A DNA stretch of 64,000 nt from Chaetorhynchus papuensis (taxonomy: Eukaryota > Chordata > Aves > Passeriformes > Rhipiduridae): NCBI GenBank assembly GCA_013396525.1, contig VWYX01000204.1:450467-514466 (forward strand). The letters are read 5' to 3'. Numbering within the stretch: the first letter of the stretch is position 1; each line of letters starts with the position of its first letter. A model generated the notes under the pieces. The model was not told the origin of the DNA and searched no databases. It saw only the letters and a program-made list of their open reading frames with translations. A program made the translations under genes and the position numbers. This document shows positions 51,401-64,000 of this stretch, one piece after another.

Positions 51401-54400
51401 ATGCAATACTTCAGAAGACATAACACCATAACAACTTGGTTCATTGGTTAGAGTGCAACACCAATCACAAAACTCATAGATGCTTTGCCAGCATTCCTAT
51501 CTAAATTCTAAAAGATTAGGGGCACATCTCAGTTCAAGGATAGCCCCAGCTCTGAGGCACCTAATAACACAAGACCTGTCAGACACCATATTCTGCTGCC
51601 AGGATACCTCCTCATACCACTCAAAACTTTCCATTTCACAGTACCCCTCCTAATTCCACTGCCCTACCAAACTTTCACAGGAGCAAGCAAAGAAAAAAAA
51701 GAGTAAACCATTGCAATGAAGCAATAAAGTCAACTGGTGTTCAGCAGATTGGAAAGCAGACCTTCTTTTTTTGCAAACATTCCAAGCCAAGCTAAATTGG
51801 GTCTGTAGTTGTGACCTTCTGCCAGGAAGACAATCCTGACAGAAGCAATCTCAGCTAATATGGGCATCCAGAAGATATGGTAAAGCAACGTTGCCCATGT
51901 TCTCTCCTATCACCTAAAGCGAAGGCATTGCCTCTCACAGGTTCCTTAAAAGGTCAGTTAATATTGCTTCTTTGAGGGAACCTCAGAATTTCCCAGTTAA
52001 CAGTGGTAGTTGTAGCCATCAGTATGTTTTTAGAAGCTACCACAAAAAGGCTTCTGGAAAACACTTGTATTGCTTTGTCAAGTATGGAAGCTGATGCACA
52101 ATTGATTCGCTGTCAGGTTGGAAGAATGTGCTGCTGGTAGAATATTCTGCAAGGTCTAGCCTTCATTTTAACTAACGGTTTGAATGACAACATGGACACT
52201 TATCCCACTCTAAAGCACAAACAAGGTGATGTAAGAAAGTAACAAATGCAAGTCTTGTTAGGAGACAGAGTACTTTGCATTACCAGAGAAAAAAACAGAG
52301 CAGCTTTCAAGCACAACAGCCTTTCCTCAGCTCCGTATCTGGATGAGGGCTATCAAAAAAGGGCTGCCACACAGGGCAAAATTAGCATTTTAAGTCTTCT
52401 CAAATAATGGAATGAAACAGACAAAGTGTAAAACCAACAGTGCCTACTAAAAGAGGAATATTCAAGTGCACAAGTACATGAACACTTCCTGCCAGGAACT
52501 CACTGGCAGTTTTGCTGAAAAGACGACAGATATCTAAATTACTGTCACAGCTAAGGCATGGAATACACGAGATTACATTTTGCCCTGCCCCTACAATTAT
52601 TACAAGATCACAATGAGAGGAAAATCAATTCAGTGTGCCAGGAAATAGCTAATATTGGAGTTTAAAGAGAAGAGCTACTAAATACAGCTCTTCCTCATCC
52701 TGACATAGTGTATCAGGCAGAAAATCATCCCAGTGTTCCAAGTCATTGTGTTCTGCTGAAAATGTTTAAATGATCTTACCACCTTCACCCTGCTCTTTTT
52801 ATTAGTGGCCAGAATATATGCCAATGCTGTATTTCATCCTTCTCTGCAAGTAACTATTACAGGTCCTTTTAATCACTTCATTATCACCTTTTGGGCCAGA
52901 GAAGGAACACATGCTTACTCATAGGAAGGAGTTGTAAGTGTTCCCCAGAGATCTGCTTGGGGAAGACACATTTTTTAGATGTTAAATAATGAATCACTAG
53001 TCTCTAGTTAAAATGATTTGTGTTACTTTCCATTACCAAACTGGTCTATCCATTTGAGTTCTGTAATGAGCTTGGTCAAGATCTTCAGCTGGAATGTTAC
53101 ACAGACAAGTTAATCAAGCTGAAGTTGAGATAACTAATAACTTTTCATGACAAATACATCCTTTCACCAAAATGAGCCCAGCTCTCTGCATCCTTTGATG
53201 TTGTTGGCTAAGTGGTTTGAAGCACAGCCATGTACCTCTCCTTATGCTTACCTGCAGAGATCATGCCGCAGTGAAACCACAGCACCTTTTTTTTTTCAGA
53301 TAGACCATGACAGCTGAAGTCCAGCCTACTTATGCCATGACACTGAACTGGAACACTGAAGGCCTTGCCCCAAAAAGCAGTGACAGCACCACTGCCTGTC
53401 CAGCTGGTTTCCTCTCACACATTTGTTGCCACAGGCACAATCTCAGAAGAAAGTAATGTTCAGGCACACATTCTGCCCTCTGGTATAAAAGCAGACTGAG
53501 CTTCTCATAACCTAGAGGCCTGCTGACAATTCACTGGCAGTGTTGAAAAAACGTCTAACGATTGACTGCCATCCAAGACCAGAGGTCAGCAACATGTCAG
53601 GAATGACAGCTACAGAAGTAGCTCTGCTTTTGATAGTGGGTTAAGGGGATGGTGGACAGAGAGAAGAAAGCTCTTGGCTCACACCTTCTGCTCCCCAATA
53701 TCCTTCAGGGGCCCAGAATATTCTGGAAAACAGACCGGACTTCCCATATCACCTTTGAAAAATAATCCTACTGGCCAGAGAATAAGAGAAAAATCCGTAG
53801 GCAGACAATCTGTCTCATTTACATTACTGGCATGTGCTCATGACCACAGAGTCAGGAAAAGTCAGCCAGGTTTCTGAGTAGCTGATTACACGCCTTTTGC
53901 TCTCTATTCTTAAGCAACAAGGCTGCAAGATTAGGCCAGCTTCTACAAGGAGCAGACAAACTGTGACAGTACAGTTCTCTCCTCTCGCTATCCCAGGTGC
54001 GCTGCTTGTTTTGTTTTTGAGGGCATGGAACTGGATTTAAGTGAGAAGAAGAAAAAATCCCAACAAATCCTGTTGTGCCCAACACAACTAATTTCTTTTT
54101 TTTTTAAGAGGGCAGTTACTGCCAGTTTTAATACATGTCTTAATGAAGACTGATTCATGAGCTGACTCCCTTATAAGGGCTTTGTAGTTAAAGAGACTGG
54201 GAATAGGAACCTTGTTAAAATAAAGCTCTACTGAGCATTTTGCATTTCAAGACAGTTACCTCTTACGACTTTCTCTATTTGGTTCTCTAATTAAAAGGTT
54301 AGCAAACACAAACAGGGAGCATTTTACAGAACATAGGGAACCTTAGGTCTCTCCGCTTGAGCCCTGAACTGAATTTAACTACTCAGAGGCTGTCAGTGGT

Positions 54401-57304
54401 ATAATCACAGCGCATTAACCCTTACACATATGCTCCACTGGCATTTGCAACACCTCTTTCAGCAGCACCGTGTGAACATCAGCTCTGTAATCCAGACTGC
54501 TGAGCTGTGCAATTTCATGGCTATCATTTCCTTGTCTCTATCCTCTCTGCTAGGCCCAGCAAACACCCGGTTCTAAATACTGGCAAGCATCAGAATCTAG
54601 ACACATGGTTGCAGGAAAAATGTGGCAGCAGTCCAAAAAAGGGTAACGGTGTTATCGGTGGATAAGTGGAGAGCTGAGCCCTCAAACAAGAATTACTGTT
54701 TCACTTCCCTCCTTCCATCATTGTGATGGTCCTGATGGGTCACAGGGAAGAAGAGCCCCCAGAATTTCTATGAGGCACAGACAGAAGCTCTAGCTGTAAC
54801 AAATAGCATTAGCAAAATGTCGGTAGATTCATGCTGTTACCACCCACCAGCTGCACCATTAAAGGGTGTCTGCTCCTAAGGAATACATGGGAAAGGGATG
54901 ACCAACAGAGCCATGGAGGTAGACAGGGGTGATTTACTGCTCTGCACAAGGCGATACCATGGGCATGAATCACCAGGTGCCTTCAGAGAGAAGCTAGATT
55001 GGAGTCTGTGTGATAAGGTGAACAAGAAAGAAAGCATTTTCAGGTCTAAGGCGTGCCTATCTTCCTTACACAGAATATGTAAAGGATTCTTGATCCTGGG
55101 CATGACTAAACAAAACAAATCCTCTCTGTGCCTTCTCAGGACACTGCAGCAGTCCCGAAGTAGCTGAGACAAGTGATGCCAATTAGATCCTCCTGTTGGG
55201 CACCTCATTTTAGATGAGGAATACCACACAGATAGTCTGATCCTGGTGGATACATCTCAAGAGACCGTTCCTAAGCTCTCCCATGAAGCAGTTGTAGTGC
55301 TATCTTAGCACAGAAGTAAAATAGAAAGATAACATTCTGACATGAGGGCTCTTGGCATGAGGAAAAAAAGGAGACTGAAAGACAAGGCAATGTCCATGTC
55401 TGTGCCTGTCAGCTATTCAGAGGAAAGAAAATTAACCATTAAAGTCACTATAAAAACACAAGTAGAAGAAGTACAGAAAAGAATCTGAAATCATATATGT
55501 CTCAGACACTTTCAAATTTCAAATGGCACTCAGACCATTTGAAATTAAGCGTGGCCTTCCTTCCCTGTCATGTCAATCATCTTTAAGTCAAGGCCTTCTG
55601 GGACCTTCAAGGTCCTCAAATTACATGACTATCTATTATATTCTGTGGTACCTCTGATTAATCCTTCTCGACAGACAAAAAATTTCCCCACAAAGATGAA
55701 TAGCACTTCATTCTTAAAATACATCTGAAGATGGAACAGTGTGATCTTTCTCTTTTGCTCTAAATGAGCTGCACTTGGAGCAGACCTGGCCCTTGCCATA
55801 ACCAATGAAGTCAGTCATCAGCCTTGTACACTGTCTCCCAGGGAATCTGCATACTGCTTCCTTACCAGACCATTCCTTCCTCATAGGGAAGTTCAGCACC
55901 AACGCAAGAAGGAGGATTTCCCAAGGCCTTTGTCCATGAGCTCTTCTCTGATCCCTGAGAAAGTTCTTAAGGCCCCAGATACAAAAGGAAGGGACACTTC
56001 TTCCTCATTTTGCTGAAGCCAAATGGGAATCCAGGCAGGTATGGAGAGCAGCCACCTCACACTGCAGAGAACAGACTTTCCAGCTCTGAAACAGCTTTCA
56101 AAAACTGAAGTGGTACGTGAGGAGCAACACAGCACACAGCAGCTGAAATTGGGTAATGAGACTTTTCAGAGGAGGAATGGGTAGGCTTCCCCTGCCCTGC
56201 CATCAAGAAATGTATTTACAGAATCAGCTTTCCCCACTGTCAGAGACAGAAGTGAGAGCAGAATTCCCACTGCTTTTTTCACCTGGTTAAGCCGTCATGC
56301 TTGACTGTGCAGGTGGCAACAGTGCAAAGGCCCATTGCTTAGCTGCAAGCGATGCCATAACACAGCAACAAGCCATGCTAAGCACCCAGCCCAAGGACAC
56401 AGAGGGTACACCTCACAGCACCTGGAGTGCCTGCATAACTCTGGTGCTGGGTTCCAGCCACAGCTTCATCCCTGATGTAGGTATCTCCCCAGAGATATCT
56501 GCCTAGGAATGTAATCTTCAGGGCTTACATGTCCTAATTGGGTCCTTTCACGCCCTGAACTTCATGAGAAGAGGAGTTTTACTTTCCAGGTTGTCCTGCA
56601 CTGAACAGATTTTCTGTTGCTCCGTTCCTTGGGCCTTAAGTGAGGGGAGAGAATAGATGACAAAATTTATACAACACTAAGACAATGTCAGTTTTCATTA
56701 AATACAGTGGTTTTAGCATGGATCACATGCTACCTGGCTGTCATATCCTTAACCTAAAGGGTAATTTTGTTATGAAAGATTGCAGGATGAGAGTTTGGTC
56801 ACCTCCTCCTTCGTGGATGACTTATTTAACCTCCTAATGCCTTGAATAATCTATCAGAAAATTTGCACTGCATAAAAATTATCAATAATGTACCAGTGTC
56901 AATGTGTTTCATGTATTCACTTCAAACAAAATATGAACCATGCCGCCCCTGCATTTGCTGACTTTGGGCTTCTTTTGGATTTAAAGCTTATTTCAAATCT
57001 TTAATAAACTAGACTATTACCTTTTTTTTTCCTCGCCATGAAATGGACATCTTTTCATTGAATCACTTTTGCATTCCGTACTGCCAGCCAAGGCCACTGT
57101 GAAATATCTGTCATCCAAAAGCTACTAAACCCAATGTTTGTCACTTAAACCTAATCATAATTTCCAGCTAACCAGTAATGCAAAGAATAAATTTCTTTAT
57201 CAGCTCCACTCTCTTTACATCTGCTTTATTCCCAACTGTAACATAACCAGTTATAATTGAGTTGCAGTTTAATCAACTAAGTGGGCCACCCTGTGAGGAA
57301 AAAC

Positions 57305-57345
57305 AGAGGGGGAAAAAAAAAAGAGAAAAAAAAAAGAAGAGAGAA
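57305..57345. repeat. Homopurine tract, 41 nt
   Basis: An uninterrupted purine run (AGAGGGGG, A10, GAG, A10, GAAGAGAGAA) on the plus strand. Such tracts can form triplex DNA. Read as CPLX1 sense it is polypyrimidine. Confidence 0.85.
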
Positions 57346-60300
57346 TCTAGGTCGCTCTGTTCTTAAGACAGCAAAATAGATAATTGCTTCACTCCACAGC
57401 ATCCATGCTGCACTTGAGGTATGTTTGAAATCTTATGTAACTAATACCATCCCCATGTTAGCCAGATAACCATCCCTAATAATATGCCATAAATACCTCT
57501 TCCAGGCACATGAAGGTGATCTGACATATACTCTTCACTGTGTGAAAACAAAGATTATTCAAATCCATGAGATTTGTGAGTTTTTAAGAGAAAGAAAACT
57601 CCTTTGATTATTTTACTTGCATCTGCAAGGAATTAATAGAAATGCTAGTCTTCAGCTGCTGTAGATTGACAGATCTCTGTCAAGAAAGACAGCTGAAATT
57701 TCTAAATTACATTATGCTATATCAAAGAAGTGCCTATGAGTGCCCAGGACCTCGTTGTGCAGAAACGAGCACTGAGTTTCCCTGGTCACCCAGAGATCAT
57801 CTCTCTTGGGCTAGATCAGCTCTACTCTCTTTTAGTTAGAACTGATTTTTTGAGTACATAAAAAGGACCTGGTACAGAAGGCTCTTGTACAGTGCAAAGA
57901 AAAACATACACTAAAGTGATCCCTGAATAAAAAACAAGACAAATAACTACATAAGAACCAGCAATAAGACAGCATGCCTATAACAGAGAGAAAAAAATAA
58001 TGGGTGTTGTTAACTCAGGGCAGCCAATTCACCATAGTCAGCTGGAGTAAAAACAGCACTGAAACTGACACACTCTACATTTAACCCAGGGAGAGGATTC
58101 AATATGTGAAGCAAATTCAAAACTTTGCACTTTGACTTCGCTTTCCTGGGTGGAAACAGAACACTCTTGTCTGTGGTAGTGGTCGAGAGGATGCATTTTA
58201 ACCACCTATTTTAAGCAACTGTTACTGCATCTGCCAGCATAGCAGGAGCACGTGCTGCTGTCTTGGGAGGAGAGGAGCTGAGTACCAGGCAGAAGAAGTA
58301 CCACCTGAAAAGTTCCACCAGATGACATTCAAAACACAAAACCAGAAGTCCCAATCAAGCGCATCAGCCATGAGGCAAGTCGTTGTCTCCTCAACAGGGG
58401 ATCCGAGGCCACATGACCAAAAGAAGTGTTAAACACCTTGACATGGTGTTCAGAGATGTGAATTGCAGTGGGATCTCTGCCTGGCGCAGCGTTCATCAGC
58501 AATATAACAACATGCACAATCAGAAGAAAGGGATGGCACATTCCTCCTCTTCCAGAAGCCAACAGCTTGCAGTGGCAGTGATCTGGATCTACCACTCACC
58601 TGTGTGCCCTTGCTGAAGGTTCCTTTGAGCAGGCACTCCTGAATTAGTCAGGCAGTTTTAAGCAGACATGGTTGAAAAGTTACCAGCCATGGGGAAGGAG
58701 AATACAGGAGGCATTTGGGCCCAGGAGATTCAGTCCTGCATCTAAAACATGGGTCTTTCTCTGAGTGCTGGGCCTGCACAAAGCACCCTCTGAAATCACT
58801 GCCTAGATAAGAGATCTAAGTCATACTGCAATGTGAGCCTGAGTCCAGAATACTGGCAGACAGAAACTATGGAGTGTAATCTGAGTCTAACAATCAGGAA
58901 AATAGTAAATATTGGTACTGAGGAAGAAAGAACCGCTTATTTTCAGACAATTGTTGCAAACCAGGAAGAGGTCCCAGAGAAGCACCTAATTCTTAAATTA
59001 CTTATATCTCAACTGTAGCATAAAACAAAAAAAATTACCAAATGCATTGAAAACAGCTGTTTCCAGGTAAATTGCAGGTAGAAGTTACTCTGGAGGGAAT
59101 TTTCAAGCTATGCTTGTTGCATGAAACTCAAAATCCTTGCCTGGGCTAAAGCACCATAGCTGGAAAGATATCCAGTGCAGCGATCTATTCTAGAAATTAC
59201 TTTGTAAATCCACCAAGTCCTTTGAAATAAAATCACTTTCAATCTGAATCCAAAAGTTGATTTCAAATCACCCGTGAGCATGAACATAATAAAGCTGGCA
59301 CACCTCTTCTGTCATACAAATACAAAGGGGCTAAAATGTTTTCAGAAAAGGGAAAATTTACCACAGCTCTGTAACTAACTCACCCAGAGGGACAAGATGA
59401 TGGTTCCCACTAAGCTACGTTTGCATTCTGGACACCATCAGATGTTATCACATATTGAAACAAAATCAAAATTTGTGTAAAATCTAAAGCACTTTTTAGG
59501 GAAATTCTGTTACTATGGACAATTTTACAAGTGAAGAGTCAAAGACATCAACTCTTTGTTGAGGTACTCAGGACCAAGAATTATTTCCGGCCTCACCGAC
59601 CCTACCTCTCTGAGCATGTACAATTATTTCAATTGCACCCTAGACTCAGTTTCCATTTCTTCGTGCTCGCTGCAGCAGCAGGATTCCCCAGAGGGAGCAC
59701 CTCTCTTCTCTCCCACCAGTCAAGAGACAATAATTAGTGACTCAAGGATGCTCATGGCCAATTTATTCACATTATCCTTTTACCAATATTGTCTTTCACT
59801 TTAAGTAGCTGTTCCTTCACTGCAGTGTTCACCTCCCTCATGCATTTAGAGAGAGTAGTGGTGTCCCTGCTTAACCTTTTTCCTCAGCATTTTAATCTAT
59901 CTCCATGTAATTATAAATTTCCTTTCATGCACCTTTTAATTTTGTCATTGTGCAGCCAGGGTGACATGGAACAGAAACTTCTGATATTTAAAGGAAAATA
60001 TGGAGGAGAAAGTTGCAATTGTCAAGAGAAGTGCTTTAAGTTTACAGAATTAACAAAAAAGCGCCCACCAAAATTAAAAAAGATTCATCTGTTTCTAATG
60101 AAGTCTAGATTTTTTCTAAATTTTCTTCCAAGAACTTTTACTCCCAGCTAGAACTGTGTAGAGGAGGAGCTATATATATACATGCTGGCAAAATCTCTGA
60201 GTATTTTCTCCTTCTCCTCAGTTTTTTTTTGCTTACTTGTATTCTGTTTGGGATTTAATTTTTTTTTTTTTTTTTTTGTATTTAAGGCAAAAATAAATCA

Positions 60301-61670
60301 GAAGGAAACTGCAAGGAGAAATCTTATTCGCAAAGAACAAAACATTTCACTCAGATTCAGGGAAGAGTAGAATGCATACCCATAGCTCCAGCATAAAATA
60401 AATAACTGTCAGAGATTAATAATACATTGGTTTGGACATGATGTCTTAGTCTCATACAGTCTTTCATGTTTGCAATATGTCTTCTTTTCTTGATTGCTGA
60501 GAAAAAAAACAAACTAGGTGTTTAAAAACTTTTTGTTAAAAAAAAAAACAACAAAACACAGCCTTAGTAAAACATTTCCAAAGTCCTCTTGCAAATTTGG
60601 ATTTTGATTAATATGTGTATTTTCAAAGAAATCAAGAGACACACACACACTCAGGACAGGCACTGGAACAGAGGCCAGGCAGTCCCACACAGCTCCTGCC
60701 CCTTTGGGGGGGCTGCAGAAAGTTTCACACTACACGCAGTAACACTATGGCAGTGAAGTAGAAACAGCAGGAAAGGTTCATTGCCAAAATCAAGTCAAGG
60801 ACAAATTTTCAAGTCCATTAAGTCTGGAAGTTCAGCTCTGTTGGGCAGTAAGAAGCAGAAGGAGGGACAGAAGCACAGAAGGATGCTGTTCACCTCCCAT
60901 GAAGGGAAGGGCAGTGCTCAGAAGCCCATGTCTAGTTGAGTGTGTTGTTTTCTTAGGATAACAGTGTCCTGTACTGCTTTCTGTGCAAGGAGACTGGGAG
61001 AGACACAGTTTAACCCAGAGATCAGGTTACCTTCCCAAGCATGCCCAGGTTTCTCCCACAGACAAGGCCAGCAATTGAGACAAACCATCTTATACTCAGT
61101 TACCTTCAACAGAAGTTTCAAACTTCTCTTCTGATGGTTGAATTTGCCTGAACTCACCAGCAAAAAAAAAAGAAGAGATAGATCCAGGGACACAGAGACA
61201 TGGCAGCTCAGCTATTTGTCAGCTTAGGCATTGACACACATTTCTTTCCCATCCTTTTTCCTTTAATTGTTGCCTGCCTTCCCCTTCATTGCTCCAATTC
61301 TCTCAGGAGACTGGAGTTATCAAAACAGCTCCACCATTCCCCACCTGGATTTTTTTGTTGTTGTTCCTTTCCTTATTTTCCACAGAAGGTAATTCACAGT
61401 CATTTGAATCCCAAATTTATGTTGATTTTGTTGTATGTTTGACATTCCTTCAAGGTCAGTATCACTGCAAATAAGCTACGAGACTCAAATCATAATGCAA
61501 AAATGTAGCTACTAAGCAGCTTCATTCTTGTAGGTGATGGCTAATTCAAATTGCAAAAAGATGCACAAAGTCAGCAGATTAAATCTGTTGTTTGTATTAA
61601 TGCACTTCTGCAGTGACTGCATCCCCCCAGCATGAAAGGAGCTCATTTAAAAATACGGGCAAAAGTGGGC

Positions 61671-61682
61671 GGGGGGGGGGGG
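61671..61682. repeat. G12 homopolymer
   Basis: Twelve consecutive G preceded by GGGC. It is error-prone in sequencing, so the length may be inexact. Confidence 0.9.
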
Positions 61683-61870
61683 AATCAATCCTCAAATTGC
61701 ACGAGGTGGTCATCAATTTGTCCCTAGCAGAGAGACACAATTTGTTTGAAGTATTTTGTTTCTAATATGCACTGTGGTTCGTCCCAGAGATAGATCACTA
61801 GTAACCTTTGCCATGTCTGTAACTGCAGCTGTTACCCCTGTGAAAAACACGGTTCACTTCCTGTTAGGAT

Positions 61871-62640
61871 TGAAAAATTTTAATAAAGGACAATAAGAGA
61901 TAATAAAGCAAAAGTAGCAGCACTGGGTGCTTTTGGCACTCAGCCAAGAGCACACCTGCTGTCTGAGATGCACCCCTTTACATACACCCGGAGTATTACA
62001 CATTCATAAACAACTATACATATTCAAAACTCTTTCCAGTAAATATTTAGGATGGAATCTTGCTTCGGGTGGTTCCCAGAATCAGCAGATCGTTGCTTTT
62101 TGGCGATGCATATTCAAACCCCCGTCTCGCCCCCAGCAGATGTCTCGCCTCCAGCAGATCGTTGTGGCAACGCGTATTATCGTATCTGTTGGTATGCCGG
62201 TAGCAGGGGTCCAGGCAAATACTCCATAGCTATTTCTAAGCTTTTTTTCTTTTTGGTTAAAATAAAAAAGTATTAAGAAAACCACATCTTCACAACAAAG
62301 CTACCTTATATAGCATATTTTACATATAGCATCTATTTGTGACAAAGCTACTGTTCACAAAAGCTACTTTAACATCACTCATTTTAACATTCGCAGAAAG
62401 CCAACATTACAGCATCTATTTATCACACCCCTTAGCAAACCACGAGCACCTGCTCAGCAGTCGGTAGAAACTTTCAGCCTTCTCAGCAATGTCCTGCATG
62501 CTGAGACACGTACTCCAAACCCAAAAACTAACCTGAGAGAACCATAACTGACTGTATCCAAGCTCTCACAATCAAACTGTACCTGAGAAAGTATGATGGC
62601 AACCAGCAAAGTGCTCAAAGAAGTTAGCAAATGTTTATGG
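61871..62640 (-). mobile_element. Probable ERV LTR-like element, CpG-rich
   Basis: Read on the minus strand, the segment resembles the R-U5 end of avian ERV LTRs: 'gtgtgctcttggctgagtgc', 'caaaagcacccagtgctgct', 'gctttattatctcttattgt', ending 'tttattaaaatttttca' at 61871. The preceding ~180 bp (62053-62230) is unusually CpG-rich for this intron and holds short tandem repeats. Sequence up to about 62640 has the feel of the same insertion, but its right boundary is uncertain and I found no convincing target duplication. Family not identified. Confidence 0.45.
62083..62164. repeat. 18-bp tandem repeat with shared cagcagat core
   Basis: gtctcgcccccagcagat (62124-62141) is followed immediately by gtctcgcctccagcagat (62142-62159), with one mismatch. 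The 13-mer cagcagatcgttg occurs at 62083-62095 and again at 62152-62164. This is reminiscent of enhancer repeats in LTR U3 regions. Confidence 0.85.
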
Positions 62641-64000
62641 TTCCGTGTTGCTTTGATCAAGCACTAGATTTCAGCTCATGGAATGAATACAAAAAGGCAG
62701 TGAAGAGGTGCAGCCTCACAAAGAAGAGCATCCAAGGCTAAGGCACAGTACACTCTGGCCCACTACTGAACAAGGAGAGCGGAGAATTTGGAAGAGCCCT
62801 CAGTATGCTGCTGAGGGCCTTTACAGCTGTTGGAAGTGGGAATAGAAACTCTGCAGCTTTGAGGGACTAACATCCCAGTTACCACTTCATGAACCATACC
62901 CTCTCTCCAATGGCCTAGAAAACTATGAATTCTCACTCTAGATAACACTATTACCTGTACTTGTCCCTGACTCTCAGCAGCAGTGCCTATTCCCTCTCTT
63001 TCTTCTCTGAACACCATCACATAAAGTTCAGAGAAAGGGACCTTGGCCTTCAAGCAGAAGAACATGCCTTTTGCATGTAGCCCTCTGACACGAGACAGCC
63101 CAATGGCAACGGATTAGAGATCTATCCCTTTCTTTCTGCCAGCCTTCCCTGCTTATTGCCATTCCTCTTCCAGGCCTCCTCAACAATTTGGCAGACTGCT
63201 GGAGAACTTCTCATCCATGCAACTTGCGCATGGAATTTCCAGCGACACCATGTTGTTGGTAGGGTGGGTTTTTGAGCTGTTGCCCTTTGTGGGGTGCCCC
63301 AGCATGGAAGAGACATTCTTGTCTTCTCTAAGGGCAGGATGCCTGTCTTCCCTTCATGGAGAGCCTTTGCAGATGTTACTTAGGGCTTTTGGAAGCCTAT
63401 TCTTTACTGCAGTGCTAAAAAACACAGACCATACAGTCTCAACTTAACTCAGCAAGACTTCTAAACCCAGGTAGCCCTCATAGATTTGATTTCACAGCTT
63501 TATGAATTCAAACTTTACCCTTCTAGTCAGAGAACAAAGCCCTTCCACGTACATCAGCTTTGGTATACGTCAGTTTTCTCTAATGCCTGTCCTTTTGCCA
63601 GCACATGAGTGATTAGGTCTCTGCAGATAAGTTGAACTACATCCTGAACTTCCCTTTCCTTAAGAACCAAGACAAAGGCAAACCAGTAGCTTATATTTAG
63701 AGCAACCCATTTCACCAGGAAGATCTGAGTAGCTGTAATGCATCATCCACTAAGCTCCTGCCCAGCTCCAAATCCGCTGCTGCAGATAGCATATCCTATG
63801 CAACACAGGCCAAAATTTCAGCACTGACAAATTCTGCTTGTGCCAAAACCATGCAGCTGGCAAGAAACCACCACTTTCCTCTGCTTCAATTATGAAAAGT
63901 AAAAAAACATAAAAGTCAGAAAGATTCATGGGTACAGCAATGGATATTAAAATCAAAAGTACGCAGAACTTACTTTGAAGTGGACAGAAAAACCAAGGAG
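62641..64000. other. Intronic sequence, nothing recognised
   Basis: Unique sequence to the window end. No N-terminal complexin exon, repeat family or RNA gene seen. Confidence 0.5.

Larger units (their letters stand above)
48453..61870. other. Repeat-poor intronic block, 13 kb
   Basis: Apart from a C-rich run at about 48491-48507, a homopurine tract at 57305-57345, T-rich runs near 60220-60280 and a 12-G run at 61671-61682, this is unique sequence. No recognised exon, LINE, LTR or RNA gene. Confidence 0.5.
6021..64000 (-). other. CPLX1: CPLX1 intron upstream of the internal exon (partial, at least 58 kb)
   Basis: By position this is the intron before the complexin exon. The N-terminal coding exon (MEFVMKQALG in the family) was sought on the minus strand as a reverse-complement pattern ending in a start codon. 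No candidate fits, so that exon should lie beyond 64000. The interval is mostly unique AT-rich sequence with CR1 and LTR insertions listed separately. A non-coding RNA or alternative 5' exon inside it cannot be excluded. Confidence 0.7.

Noticed and set aside
59789..60151. 120-aa plus-strand frame with hydrophobic start and lysine-rich end
   Set aside because: No recognisable motif, no convincing splice context, and composition like AT-rich intron.
61864..62053. ttaggat at 61864-61870 and 62047-62053 as a target-site duplication of a 177-bp element
   Set aside because: The right end of the implied element is not CA, and the LTR-like sequence seems to continue past it.

Overview
This is a stretch of a bird nuclear genome. 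The evidence is many CR1 non-LTR retrotransposon pieces (the dominant avian LINE), several ending in the CR1 tail 'attctatgattct', together with LTRs whose ends match widespread avian endogenous-retrovirus LTRs. There are no operons, CRISPR arrays or prokaryotic signals, and I saw no tRNA or rRNA gene. I cannot name the species.

The only protein-coding sequence I can defend is one internal exon of complexin-1 (CPLX1) on the minus strand at 5819-5994. It has a consensus 3' splice site at its start, a consensus 5' splice site at its end, and 58 uninterrupted codons matching residues 12-69 of complexin-1. These include the accessory helix and nearly all of the SNARE-binding central helix. The next coding exon (starting at Tyr70) would lie below position 1. 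The first coding exon (the short N-terminal peptide) would lie above 64000. Positions 1-5818 are therefore the downstream intron, and 5995-64000 are a long upstream intron.

Layout. 1-5 kb: intron with two CR1 3' fragments and an odd imperfect tandem duplication near 1.6 kb. 5.8-6.0 kb: the CPLX1 exon. 9.3-10.7 kb: an ERV LTR followed closely by a CR1 piece. 13.2-14.0 and 30.1-30.9 kb: two minus-strand CR1 copies that are nearly identical over about 480 bp but clearly diverged in their 3' ends. 17.1-17.2 kb: an 81-N assembly gap. 24.9-28.0 kb: the largest element, a CR1 with endonuclease and reverse-transcriptase remnants, split by a 525-bp solo LTR with a perfect 6-bp target-site duplication. 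34.5-35.0 kb: another LTR. 36.3-61.8 kb: a mostly repeat-poor intron block with one short CR1 tail at 48.3 kb. 61.9-62.6 kb: a CpG-rich probable ERV piece with short tandem repeats.

The other open reading frames are short, lack family resemblance and fall in intron or in decayed repeats. I found no convincing undescribed system. The items most worth checking are the nested solo LTR with two perfect U3 hairpins, the mosaic CR1 pair, and the repeat-poor intron block.
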